NCBI RefSeq assembly: GCF_014066305.1 | Contig: NW_023501038.1 | Coordinates: forward strand, 124,001-188,000 | Length of the DNA stretch: 64,000 bases | Direction: 5' to 3' | DNA from: Letharia columbiana | Lineage: Eukaryota; Ascomycota; Lecanoromycetes; Lecanorales; Parmeliaceae | Part shown: positions 11,245-23,800 of the stretch, one piece after another | Numbering within the stretch: the stretch's first letter is position 1 | Layout of the letters: every line of letters starts with the position of its first letter | Program-made: the position numbers and the translations under genes | Notes under the pieces: generated by a model | What the model was told of the DNA's origin: nothing | The model's database searches: none | Seen by the model: the letters and a program-made list of their open reading frames with translations, nothing else

Positions 11245-11268
11245 ATTATTATTAAGAATATAACTTAG
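11245..11268 (+). repeat. Sliver of repeat family B between two family 1 insertions
   Basis: 24 bp matching a mutated form of the 'accatcgtcaagaacacgg' region of family B. It ends in the TSD cttag (11264-11268), which reappears at 18396-18400. Confidence 0.7.
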
Positions 11269-11543
11269 TATAAGAGCGTAGTCTATTAACGATTAGCTAG
11301 TAAATATAGACTATAAAAGATATAGTATCGTTATAGAATTTAATAGTATATTTAATAATAGAACTAATCTCTAAGAAATATTAAAACTTTAAAATATATA
11401 AAATAAATCTATATTTATTAAGTCTCTAAGTATATAAAATATATTATTAAAATTAAACTCTAAAAGAAATCTTAATATAGAATATATAATATTAACGCTT
11501 TAGCGTAAATAGCGTTAAGGCTTATAACGTATTAGATCTAATA
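11269..11543 (-). repeat. 3' LTR of inverted family 1 copy
   Basis: 275 bp. Reverse complement of the family 1 LTR; begins tataagagc and ends ctaata. Confidence 0.9.
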
Positions 11544-12360
11544 ATTATCTCTTCTTCTAGACTTTAATCTCTAGACGTCTAAGTAAAAATAGAATACTTA
11601 TTAAAAAATCTTTAAATTTTAATAGAGAAATAAGAGAAAAGAGTTAATTTATTAAGATTATAATATTATTTTAATAATATAATAGAATTAATCTTTACGC
11701 GCTATAAGCGCGTAATTAATATATTATATAATAATATTAATATTATTTTTAAGAATAATATCGCTTTTATAATATTAATTAATAATAATTTATAATAAGT
11801 TAATATATTTAATATTAGCGTTTTTATAGCGTTAATTAATAGCCTCTATAGCGAATAATATTAGATTTAGAAATTTATAATAAAATCTTAAAAATCTAAT
11901 AGATAAAAGAAGAGAGAAGAGTTTTTTTATAGATAACGTTATTTCTATAGTATATTATATCTATAGCGAAGTAATATAATAATAATCTTTATTATAGAAA
12001 TTTAAAAAAAGTAATTAATAGAGTAACGCGTTCGCGATAATATTCTCGATTATTAATTAATAATAATAGTAGAAATAATAATAATAGCTAGATAACGCGA
12101 TCTTATAAATAATAGCGAAATATTATTATATCGCTATTATTTATATTATTAAATATTACTCGCTAGTATTAGCGCTATAATAAAGAATATAAAAATCTCT
12201 TTTAAATTATTTATTTTTATTCTTTATAACTTCTAATATCTCTCTTATAAATATTTATTCTAGCGCTATAATATTAATATTAATATTAATATAAGTATAG
12301 TATATCTTATTATATTAATAATCTACTTCTCTTTATTATAAGTATCTTATTATTATTAAT

Positions 12361-13090
12361 TATATTAATATATAGATTAATAATTTTATAATACTCTTTT
12401 TTAATAATAATAATAATCTATAATAATAAGTATATAATCGTCTTATAAACGCGATTATTAATTCTTAATTATTTTTACTATTATTATTTTATATATATAT
12501 TTACTAATAAGTTTTAATATCTAATTTATTATATAGAATTTATTTTTATTAAGATAACGATTTATATATTTAAGATAAGTCTTTCTTTTATAATAATTAT
12601 AAGATCGAAAAACGCGATATTAATCGCTATATTAAAATTTCTTTATATCTTTAAATATAAATAAGAAAATTAATATAGCGCTATCGCCGCGCTAAATAAT
12701 CTTAAAAGTTATCTTATTAATAGATTAAATTTAATAAGAAGATTACTTAATAGCGTAAGTTATAAAAATATATAATAATAACGACTTTAATCGCTTTTAT
12801 TATAATTATAGATTTTTAAGGCTAGCTTATAGCGATATATAAGTATATAAAGAAATTAGAGAAAATAAATAAATTATTAAAGAAGAAGCTTAAGAGCCTT
12901 TATCGATATATAATAAATATTAATAAGTATTAACTCGAAGACTATACTTTAATTATCTTCTTATTAGAAAATTAGATTAATAAATTTAACTCGATTTTTA
13001 ATATTAAGATAGCGGAGAATATTTAAATAATAATCTTTTTTTAGTAATAGCGCTAATATAAGATTTTTAGATAATTCTTTAATAACTATT
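12361..13090 (+). pseudogene. Possible antisense gene of family 1 (hypothetical coiled-coil protein)
   Basis: The plus strand here is antisense to the retroelement. The frame starting at positions congruent to 1 mod 3 has only TAA/TAG stops, the kind RIP makes from Gln codons. It reads as a plausible soluble protein. Arg/Lys-rich residues (YRRAK) are near 12680; a Lys/Glu/Leu-rich amphipathic helix (KKLEKINKLLKKKLKSL with neighbours) lies at about 12850-12900; an acidic LEDYT stretch follows. The opposite strand gives Ser/Leu-rich text without recognisable domains. Absence of TGA is weak evidence because RIP removes TG. No homology is recognised. Confidence 0.35.
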
Positions 13091-16000
13091 TTAAGTAAAA
13101 ATATATTTATATTAATAGTATATATTTTAATATAATAAATTTTCTTTATAGTAGAGTTTAGTAAATAATTAAATAATATAATTATTTTATTAATTTATAT
13201 CTTAATAATAATAAGTATAAAGAAGTATATATATAATATAAGTATTATCTAGAAATATATCTAATCTAATTAATAATTATATCTTATTTTATTATCTTCG
13301 CTTACTCGTTATTAATTTATATAATTAATTAAGCTCTTTAATAATAAGAGACTTATTATTTATTATTTAATATTTATATTTATTATTTATTTATTTATAG
13401 ATTTAGATTAGCTCGCTAATATTAATAAATTTATTATCTAATAATTATTAATTATACTCTTTATCTTAATTAATCTATTTAACTTTATATTAGATATCTT
13501 TTTTATACTTAATCTTATTAATAATTTCTTTAATCTCTTAAAGCTTATTATTATTAATAAGATTAAGAGTTTATATAAAGACTTTTACTACGTTATTATA
13601 ATCGCGAAGATAATAAAACTTAAATAACGATATATAAAAGATATTATAGATTTTATACGTTAAGAGTAAAAGTAGATAGTATATCTACGCCTCTATCTTA
13701 TCTATAATCTAAAATAATTCTATAAATTTATAAAATAATTTCTTATTTAAGTATTTTTACTTTAGATTCTTAATTATTAATATTATTAAATTATTTATCT
13801 TATAACTTTAAAATTAATATATTTTATTATAATATTTAAATTAAGTTATAACCGCGCTATAAAGGCGCTTTACTATCTTATTTCTTAATACTTATAATTT
13901 CTTTATTCTATTATTTATAGCGAGTATCTCTCTCTTAATAAAGTTATTCTTAATCTCTTAATAGATTTTAGAATAATATTTATATATTAGAAAAAATAAT
14001 ATTATTTCGATAGAGGAATACTAATTATTTATATAAGCGAACTCTATTATTAATAATTATTTTATCTAAACGTTTTACTTATTATTAGTAAATATATATA
14101 AGAAATATTTTAGTATCTAATTTTATCGCTTAGTTTATTTATCGATTTATAAGTAAAAGACGATATTTAAATATCGCTTAATTTTAAAATAAAAGTAAAT
14201 AATAAATTAGAAGCTATTAATAAATATAGAATCTCTATTATTAATAATATTATTTAATATACTATAGCGATATATTATTTTAAAATAAAATATTTTTATT
14301 AATTAAACGATATCGATTATAATAGATATAAAAATATATCTTATTATTTTTATAAATCGATTTATTATAACTAGAATAGTATTATAGATAATACTCTTAT
14401 ATTTACTTATTAATAAGTTAATAATAAAGTTTATAGAATTTTTTTTTTATAATTTAATAATAATAAAAAGCGAGCTTAATTCGCTATATAGGCGATATCG
14501 TAAAACTTTAATTTTATTAATAAATATTATATATCTTAATATAATTAATAATTTACTTTAGACTTTCGTTTTAATAATATTTATAAATAAGTAATTTATA
14601 TATTTTTATAGCGTTAAAGTATTTTAATAATAAATTATTATAATATTTATTAATAAGCTTTTTCTTTAAGATCTTATTTTTAGAGATATAAAGACGATTA
14701 TTATATCTTAATAATTTCTTAAAATTTAAAATCTATACTTAGCTATATACGCGACGCTTAATTATTAACTTATTAATATTAGTTTAAAAAGAATTTATCT
14801 AATTATTATAAATTTATAGATCTTAAATTAATATTTTTATTAGCCTTTAAAATACGTTATAAATAATCTCTTATATAATTTTAGATTTTTTTCTAGAAAT
14901 AATTATATAAACGTTAATAATATAAAATATAAGCGCTATAGTTATTATAAGCTCTTTATTTCTTTATAATTATTTATCGCTAGTTTAAAGTATAAGCTTA
15001 TTTTATAATATTAATAAAAGTTTAATATTTAATAATAAAATTCTTTTATAATTAAGATATCGCGATAGCGAATTAATAAAATTTAATTTATCTATTTAAT
15101 AAAAAATTTTAAAGTTATAAATAACTAACTTTAGTATTTAACGAGCTTATTTAAAGTTTAATTTCTTCTATTTTATAAAGTTTTTAAGATTATTATAATT
15201 TATTAGAATTTTAATATAAAACGTATTATCTTTTAAATAGTAATACTATTATTTTATAGATACTATAATAATAAATAGCTCTTAATTATAGATCTTATAA
15301 TTTTACTTTATAAAAATTATTTTCTTAAATTAAAATACTATTAATCGCTAGTAATTATTTTTATTTAATTATAAAAGTATAGTTTTTATATCGAAGTTAA
15401 AAGCGTTAATTTTAAGATATAACTTTAAATTTAAATCGTAATAGCGTAGAAATAGCGCGATTATAAAAGTATTTTAAAGCTATTAAAACGTTTATTTAGC
15501 GTTATTTATTTACTCTAATAATCTAGATTTTTTATTATTCTTATTTTCTTTAAATAAGTTAATAAGTAATATTATTATATTAAAATAGCTATAAATAAAT
15601 TATTAATAGAAATTAATAAAGTCTAAAAAGACTTATATATCTCGATAATTTTTTAATTTTAACTACTTTTTAATAATAGTAATATATTTTTAATTTATTA
15701 TAATATCTTCGATAAATATAATAAATCTTAGAAACTTAACTCGCTCGATATAGAATTAATATTTCTTTAGATTAGCGTATAGTTAAAACTAGTATAAACG
15801 CTTAAGTACTTACTTAATATATCGCTAATACTTCGCTAAATTAATATTATAAATTAAAATATTATTTAAATATATTATATATATTATATTTATTAGATCT
15901 ATAAAAGCTTTATTAATATATATTTAAAAAGTTATTAATATATTAGCGAGTCTAAAAGATATAATTAAATATTCGAAGTAATTATAGTAACTACAAAACG

Positions 16001-18120
16001 CTATTTTTTATTTATTATCTTCTTTAATTCGAATTTAATAATAGATATTCTTAAGATCTAGCTTTATAAAGATTTTAACGCTATATAAGCGATTTAAAGT
16101 CTTAATAATTAAGAATAATAGATATCGATTTTTAATAGTTATCGCGTTTAAGTCTCGATAATTAATATAAAAACGAAGCTTTTTATTCTTTTTAGAAATA
16201 AAAAGAATTAATATTTCGACTAAGAAAGTTAAATAATAAATTTAATTTTTTTAAAGAAAATTCTTTAGATAGCGTTATAGCTTTATTAATTTCGTTTAAA
16301 ATAGATTATATAAAGAGCTATATAGCGATTTTTTATCGCTTTTAATTTTAATAATATAATTCCTCTACTTAAGCGTAAATAAGATTTCTATTTTTTTATT
16401 AAAAAAAATATTATTAAATTTTAATAACTTCTAAAAAAACTCTAAATTACGCTCGTTTTTTAATTCGCTTTACGCTATTATAATATATATAATTATAAAT
16501 ATATTTAGCTTCTATTCGATAATTTAAATAAATTTAATTAATTTTTTAATCTATAATTTATTAGTATTAATTTTAAATTATTATTACTTCGCCGTTAAGT
16601 CTAATAATATTTATAATTAATTTAATTTAAATATATTTAATATAATATTAAGATCTTTTTAATTAATAATATAAAAGAGTATATTATATTTTTTATTTTA
16701 ATTTTAATTATTTATTAATTAGTAATTTAGCTAATACGCGCTATAATAATATATACTTTAATTACTTAATACTTTTAATTATAATAAAATAATATTATAA
16801 GATTTTAAATCTTATTAAATTACGAATTTTTATAAAATTAAATTAATATATACTCTAGTATTAAATAGAGTAACGAGTTATCTCTATTTACTCTAAAGCT
16901 TTATTTATTTCTTTATAAAAATAGAAGAAATTATCTCTATTAATCGTTATTCTTATCTCGCTTTTAAGATAATTATAAGATTAAATCTTTTTTTATTAAT
17001 ACTACGTCGATATATATTATAGATAATTTATCGAGATTTAAATACTTAGATATTTAATAATTCTATTTATTATAATAAAAATAACTATTCTTTTTATAAT
17101 TAAGATTAAAGAATTCGATTTTATACTTTATATTATTATCTTAGATACGCGCTATATAAGTATCGCTATTTAAAATTAATTTAGACTTCGAAAGTCGATT
17201 CTCTAAAGGCTTATTCTTAGCGAACCTCTTTAAAGACTTCGAATAAAAATCGTTATCGAAGCGTATATATTCTAAAATCTTTTTCTATATAATAGTCTAA
17301 ATAAGAATTTCTTTTTATTATTTCGATATATTATTAATATTTAGAATTTTATTTTTAAACTTTAATTTAAATTTAGCTAAGAAGAAATTAATTTAATATT
17401 TTTTAAAAAATAAAAGTAAATAAGTCTTTAGCTTTTTTAAATAGATTTTAAAAATAAATATCTTTTAATTAAAGTATTATTTAATCTTCTTCTACTTTTT
17501 ATAAATAAGAAGATAATAATTTATTTAATCTATTATTAAATTAAATAAAAACTATTTAAAAAATTTAAAAGTTATATTCTCTAGATTATAGGCTTAATAA
17601 TATTTATATTATTAAATATTAAAATCGTCTTTTAAAAATTATATATAATAAATAATTCTTAATTAATTAATAGTAAAATATTTAGAATTTATAAAAACTT
17701 AATTTTAACTTCGCGGAATTAGCGTAAATACTCTCTCTTATTAATATTCTTATAAGAATATATTTTTTTAAAAGCGAAGTATTTTTATTTTAATTAATAT
17801 ATTTATTAGAGATATAATAATAATTAATATAAATAAACTCTTATTAGTTATAGATAGTAAGCTAATATTATAAAGCTCGCGATTATAAATCTTTAATATA
17901 ACTAATTTTTATTCTTATTTTAAATAACGATTTTCGATTTTAATAATTATAAGATACTATTTTATAGTAAAATCTTCTATTAATAAGAAATTCTTAAACT
18001 TATTATTAGCGCTATAGTAACTCTTAATATTATCTTTATTTTTTATTATATAGTCTAAAGATAAATCTAATATTATAATAATAATAGATCTTTTTTTTTA
18101 AAAGATAGAGAGATTAAAAT

Positions 18121-18395
18121 TATAAGAGTATAGTCTATTAGCGATTAGCTAGCGAATATAAATTATAAAAGATATAATATTATTATAGAATTTAATAGTA
18201 TATTTAATAGTAGAATTAATCTTTAAAGAATATTAAAACTTCGAAATATACGAAGTAGATCTATATTCGCTAAGCCTCTAAGTATATAGAATATATTATT
18301 AAAATTAGACTCTAAAAAAGACTCTAATATAGAATATACGATATCGGCGCCTTAGCGTAAGTAGCGCTAAGGCTTATAACGTATTAGATCTAATA
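18121..18395 (-). repeat. 5' LTR of inverted family 1 copy
   Basis: 275 bp, paired with 11269-11543. The TSD cttag follows at 18396-18400. Confidence 0.9.
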
Positions 18396-18942
18396 CTTAG
18401 CTCTTTAAGATCTTATATTATATACTCTCTATAATTTCATATTAAATTATTACTTAGTAAGCGAAGAATACTACTATAACTTAATTTATTATCTCTATTA
18501 TATTAATATAGTATATTACTATAATCTCTATAGAAGAAATATCGAACGATATATATTTAAATAAATTAAAACCGTTCGATGTCTATAGCTATTTTATTAT
18601 TCGAAAGATTTTACTACGATAGAAGATATTATGAAATTTACACCACTAATTAACATATTATCTTTATTTCTTTTTGATATTTTAATACTTCTTACTATAA
18701 GAATATAGTCTTTCTCTATTTTTTATAGATAATTATTACGAATTAATTCTTTATACTTAATATATCTTTCTAATTAAGTCTTAGCGCGTCTCTCTTTATA
18801 TATATATATCTATATATTATATAGATTAAATTAATTTTATAATATTAAAAGTAGATTAAAAACGTATAGTAAGCGATTAGAGTTCGATTTAACTTAGAAA
18901 AATTTAACTCTATAAATTTAATTTATAGGCCTTTACTTATTA
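18396..18942 (+). repeat. Repeat family B, copy B2, RIP-mutated
   Basis: Aligns to the un-RIPed 20330-20692 with only C-to-T and G-to-A differences, then continues about 240 bp beyond where that copy is broken. It ends at 'ataggcctttacttatta', where copy B3 starts head-to-tail. Confidence 0.8.
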
Positions 18943-19286
18943 GTATATATAAAAGAATAAGGTAGAGCTGAACTAGAAAACCTTGAATTTGTATATGCAG
19001 CCAATCATTAATTCGTCAGGTCTACGCTTTTTGGTTAGACACCGCGGGTAAATAAATTAGCGTCCGCAACCATTAAAAATCTATGTGCAGAAGTCTTACA
19101 CTCTGGAAATAACCAGCTCCCTACGGATGCTATTTCTTCATAATTTCGTAAATTATAGAGCTCAGTGTGCGCTTTCTAACGATGTAAAAATAATGAAGTT
19201 TGGCCTACTATTGGTGGATTAAATGGATATTCAAATATTATAATCACACTAAACGCGTCCGGGTAATAATCCTTCCACCTGTTTAT

Positions 19287-19868
19287 GTAATCATTATTCT
19301 TCCACCACTCTATTAATTCTACCAATTCCACCAAAATAAACACAATCGTCTTCGGTACTCCTCGCCCAAAGGTTACTCGACGTCTAAGGCATGTATACCC
19401 CTTTACCCGCCTCTTAGAGCCCTTACTAACGCCCCCAGGCCACCCCTCAACAAATCCGCTACTACTGGCAATCGAGGCCGCAAGCGAGCTCAACAGCTAC
19501 CTACTATTGCTCATAAACGCGTTAAAAGACCCTCAAAAAGAGCCCAAACGGATTCACAGCCATCGTTCTCCCCTATATACTCCTCCCGAGTCAGCGATAC
19601 TCGACCAGCCGCTCAGTCAACACTACCTACCCTATCAGCTCAGCAATCCACTCAGTCAGATCGTCAGCCAGTCACTTAGTCAGCCACTCAGCTAGCCACT
19701 CAGTCTGATACTCTATAAGAGGAGGAGCAAGAGAAGAAACTACAATAGGTAAATGCGGAGAACACTGCGGAGAAACCAAGCGGCAACAAGGCCACCATCG
19801 TCAAGAACACGGCTCAGCTCTCCAAGATCCCACGTCATATCAGTCATCCACTCAGTCAGCCACTCAGC
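19287..19868 (+). pseudogene. Family B reading frame, Gln/Ser-rich tail protein with three C-to-T stops
   Basis: The frame at positions divisible by 3 runs Pro/Lys/Arg-rich (KRVKRPSKRAQTDSQPSFSP near 19515), then Gln/Ser-rich, then Glu/Gln-rich with an AENTAEKPSGN block. It is broken by TAG 19677-19679, TAA 19716-19718 and TAG 19746-19748. In the next repeat unit the last two codons are CAA and CAG, so they are RIP-type changes rather than the original sequence. After 19868 the frame shifts between tandem units. The N-terminal part and function are unknown; a transposase C-terminal tail is possible but unsupported. Confidence 0.4.
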
Positions 19869-19930
19869 TAGCCACTCAGTCTGATACTCTACAAGAGGAG
19901 GAGCAAGAGGAGGAACTACAACAGGCAAAT

Positions 19931-19984
19931 GCGGAGAACACTGCGGAGAACACTGCGGAGAACACTGCGGAGAACACTGCGGAG
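19931..19984 (+). repeat. 12 bp tandem repeat (gcggagaacact)
   Basis: Four perfect copies plus a half unit, encoding repeated AENT in the family B frame. Other units in the window carry one to two copies, so this tract has varied in number. Confidence 0.85.
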
Positions 19985-20050
19985 AAACCAAGCGGCAACA
20001 GGGCCCCCAGCACCAAGAACACGGCTCAGCTCTCCAAGATCCCACGTCAT

Positions 20051-20500
20051 ATGCTCTCCACGGTTCCACATCAAATCATCACTCAGCAAGCGGAGAACAC
20101 CGGAGAAACCAAGCGGCAACAGGGCCCCCAGCACCAAGAACACGGCTCAGCTCTCCAAGATCCTACGTCATATGGAGAACACCACTGCAACTTAGCCTGT
20201 CATCCCCACTGCCTTAAGGAGAAAGAGGAGGAACTACAACAGGCAAATGCGGAGCGACTACGGAAGACACTATGGAGAACACTGCGGAGAAACCAAGCGG
20301 CAATAAGGCCACCATCGTCAGGAACACGGCTCAGCTCTCCAAGATCCCACGTCATATGCTCTCCTGGTTCCACATCAAATCATCACTCAGTAAGCGGAGA
20401 ACACCACTGCAACTTGGCCTGTCATCCCCACTGCATTAATATGGTATATCACTGCGGCCTCTGCAGAGAGCATCGGACGATGCATATTTGGATAAATTAA
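20051..20500 (+). CDS. Hypothetical 149-residue ORF in family B tandem region
   Basis: An open ATG-to-stop frame crosses two tandem units. It therefore contains the same Cys/His block (GEHHCNLACHPHC) twice, near the middle and near the C-terminus, separated by a Glu/Gln-rich stretch. The spacing is not a standard zinc finger that I recognise. Because this frame differs from the one used upstream for the same repeat unit, it may only reflect low stop density in un-RIPed DNA. There is no promoter or homology evidence. Confidence 0.25.
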   Translation: MLSTVPHQIITQQAENTGETKRQQGPQHQEHGSALQDPTSYGEHHCNLACHPHCLKEKEEELQQANAERLRKTLWRTLRRNQAAIRPPSSGTRLSSPRSHVICSPGSTSNHHSVSGEHHCNLACHPHCINMVYHCGLCREHRTMHIWIN

Positions 20501-20512
20501 AACCGTCCGATG
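20471..20512. repeat. Inverted repeat CATCGGACG...CGTCCGATG
   Basis: Perfect 9 bp arms (20471-20479 and 20504-20512) with a 24-base AT-rich loop. The RIPed homologue at about 18549-18591 keeps 8 of the 9 pairs because matching sites in both arms mutated. Confidence 0.7.
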
Positions 20513-20692
20513 TCTACAGCTATTTTATTATTCGAAAGATTTCACTGCGGCAGGAGATATTGTGGGATTCACACCACTAACTGGCACGTTGTCTCCATTT
20601 CTTTCCGGTAGTTCGATGCTTCTTGCCATAAGGATATGGCCTTTCTCTGTTTTTTGTAGGCAATTATTACGGATCAATCTCTACACTCGATA

Positions 20693-20869
20693 CTATCAAA
20701 ATATAAAAAGGTAGGACACTTAGTTGTATTAACTATAGAGGAGTTCTATAGAAGAAAAGAGCGACTTAACACGGGCGCGCTAAGGCGTGTCGTGACGGTC
20801 ACGTACCGCCAAGGCCTTTAAGTCACGTGATTCAATTTACCTCTCCTTCGCATATTCTTTTATAAGCGA
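20693..20869. other. Un-RIPed 177 bp stretch between family B and the Copia element
   Basis: GC-normal DNA with no match that I could see elsewhere in the window and no ORF. It holds an inverted repeat CGTGAC-G-GTCACG (20791-20803) and the 8 bp palindrome TCACGTGA (20823-20830), a bHLH-type core. It may be original host DNA or the unmutated end of a mobile element. Confidence 0.5.
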
Positions 20870-23800
20870 AACCTAGTAATACGAAGTTTAATACTAATAA
20901 AGTTTAAATTAAATAGATAAAATAAGATTAGCGTCGAGTAATTAAAATAAAATTAATATCGAATAGTTAAGATAAGTTAGTATCGAATAATTAGCGTAAA
21001 AAGTATATCTCTTATATCTCTACCCCTCTCTTATAAACAAGATTAAAAAATATAAGATTTAAAGTTCGCGACGTCTAAAATAGAATAGGTAAAGTAAAAA
21101 GTCGAAATCTAAAAACGACTATATTAAACTATAGCCCTTATTTAAATATAACTTAAATTCCACTTTTTATTAAAAAGCGATTTTTTAGAAATTTTATTTT
21201 TAGATTATCTAATATATATTAAAAATCGATTAATTTAAGATCGAAGAATATTTATAAGAATAGCTAAATAAAATAATTAAAAGAAATTCTTCTAGCTATA
21301 TATCGCCGGCTATAAGACTTCTATAAGACTATTTTAGATAATTAATTCTTAGTAATAGTAGCTAATAGCGGTAATTTAAAGATATAATATTTAAGATATT
21401 AATAATAAATAGATATAAGTTTTTTAAAAGAGTTTTAAAAGTTTTAATAACGATAGCGATAATAGCGCTAAAGAAATAGCTATTTTAATATAAAATAGCG
21501 AGTTTATAGAGTATTAAGCTTAATATAGCGACTCGATAAGCGACTTAAATCGATTATTTATAGTATAAGAATTAATAAAATAGCTTCTCTAAAGTAGATA
21601 GCTCCTCTATATTAAGACTATTAAGCTATAATTATAAACGATATTTTAGCTTAATAAATTAATAAAACCTCTTAAACTTATTCTTATTAAGAGTCTTAAT
21701 AAGATTATTAACTATCTATTAATCGATAAAGATATAATCTAAAGCGATATTTTTAGTAATAACTTATTTTTATATATAGTAATATTAAATATTAATATAT
21801 TTAATATAAATATAGAATTAGAGATTCTTAGCTAGTACTATAGCGTCTTAATTATTATAAAAAATAATTATCGCTTATATTTATTTATTATTAAAATTAA
21901 GCTAATTTAATAAATCGCGTAATTAAATTACTTTTTTAATAATTTATATTTAATTAATATATTTAATCTTATAAATTAAGAGTATTATAATAAATTATCG
22001 CTTCGATAATTAATTAATAATCTCGCTATTAATATTAAATATATATTTAAATATAAAGTAATAAATATCTTAATTATCGACTTAATCGATATCGATATAA
22101 TCGCTTAAAGATTTTAGATCTTCTTTAAAAATAAGTTAATAGTTAACGATTTATCTAAAATAGCGAAAGATTCGCTTAATCGCTTTTTAATAGACTTTAT
22201 TAGAATTTAAATTATATCGAAATATTATTAAAATCGCGAATATAATATCTAATCTTATATTAAGTATTATATATATTAATAATCTTATTATTAATTAATA
22301 CTTAATATAAGAGACTTCGAAGATTTAAAAGTTCTCTTTAAATATCTAATATCTTTCGATATTTATAAAAGTAAATATATCTTTAAATTTCTATATATTA
22401 TACTTAGTAAGAAACTTTTTAATATACTTTATCTAATTAAGTTAAATAATATAATTAATATAATTTCTAATAATAGTTATATCTAGATAATAAATATATA
22501 ATCTTAAATTAGTTATTTCGAAATAACTATTAAGCTTATCTTTAATATTTTAAATTTCTACTTTATTAAAATCGACTAAAAGAATATTATTTATATAAAT
22601 TATAATAATTATAATATTATTAATAAAGATTAAGAAATTAGTTATAATAGACTTAAAGTCTAATTTTTTTAGATATATAAAGAGAGTATTATATTAGATT
22701 TTTAAGAATTACTTTAAATCGTATAGCGCCTTCTTTAACTTATATATCTTATATTTATTATTAATTTTAAAGTTTATAAACTATATTATATAGATAATTT
22801 TCTTTATATTATTATAAAGAAAAGTGATTTTAATATTTATTTATTTTAATTTTTAATTAAGAATTATTATTAAAGTAAAGATCGCTTTATAATTTATAAA
22901 CTTAACTATAAAAGCGAAAGTCTTATTAAAATTTATATCTTCGCGCTATTTAAAATTATAAATTATTTATTAAGCTTTATATTATATAATCTCTCTAATA
23001 AGATCTCGCTTAAATTTATAAATCTATTTATTATTTAGAATATATATATTTAAAAATAAATTTATTAAGATTTAAGTATTATTAGCTATAAGAAAGTTAA
23101 CTTCTTTCTATATAATAAGTTTTTATTTTATTTTTTAATATTTATTTATTATTATTTCTTAATATATTTAAGACTTAAATAGTTTAAAAATATTAACTTT
23201 AATTAGAAGGATAAGTAAATCTAGCGAAAGATCGCGATAAGTTTTAAGAACTTTATATCGCCTAGATTATTTTAAGAAAGACTATTAATTAATTATAAAT
23301 CTAATTATAGACCTTATTAAGGCTTATATTAGAGATATCTAAGATAGATCTTATAAGCGTATTTTCGCTTAGAGTTTTAAGTAATTTCGACTTTATCTCT
23401 CTTAGATATATCTATAAAGATATCTATAACGATATCTATAACGATATCTATAACGAAGATATCTATAAAAGTACTTTCCTAATAAGAATTTATATAATAA
23501 TAACAAATTCTCTTCTAACGGCTTTAGCTAAGGTAATTATTACTTCGATAAATATTTTTTATCTTATTCTTTTTAAGATTTTCTTTTTTAAAATTAATAT
23601 TAAAGAGATAATTAATAGCTTATATATAATCTTTTATAACGTATTTATATAACGCTTATTTCTATTCTTAAATAGATTTTAATTATTAATCTCTTTTTCT
23701 CTAGCGAGATTAAGCTTAAATAAAATAAACTTAAAAGAAATATTATTAATTTAAATTATATTTAAATAAATTTAAATTTTATTATTTAATATTAATATAT

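Larger units (their letters stand above)
11269..18395 (-). mobile_element. Family 1 chromovirus, full-length inverted copy
   Basis: A 7,127 bp element on minus with 275 bp LTRs at 11269-11543 (3' LTR) and 18121-18395 (5' LTR) and the TSD cttag at 11264-11268 and 18396-18400. Landmarks on minus: gag zinc knuckle 17042-17083, A7 run 16988-16994, RT motif YLNNILIY 15849-15872. It was inserted into family B: the flanks join to a mutated form of the un-RIPed family B sequence near 20330. It is heavily RIP-mutated and non-functional. Confidence 0.93.
18943..20692 (+). repeat. Repeat family B, copy B3, largely un-RIPed GC island
   Basis: This copy keeps near-normal composition while its relatives (B1, B2 and the inverted copy at 27575-29650) are mutated to AT. 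It contains, in order: a non-tandem 5' part (18943-19600) matched on minus by 28980-29640; a Ser/Gln-coding ctcagtcagccactcag minisatellite (19610-19720 and 19845-19895); and three variants of the roughly 200 bp unit (about 19700-19840, 19895-20050, 20215-20360). The 3' part (20360-20692) breaks off where other copies continue. The element class is unknown. Confidence 0.75.

Noticed and set aside
19176..19493. Minus-strand ORF of 105 codons in the family B island
   Set aside because: The plus-strand frame gives a Lys/Arg- and Gln/Ser-rich protein consistent with the adjoining repeat units; the minus ORF has no domain and is not matched in context by the mutated copy.
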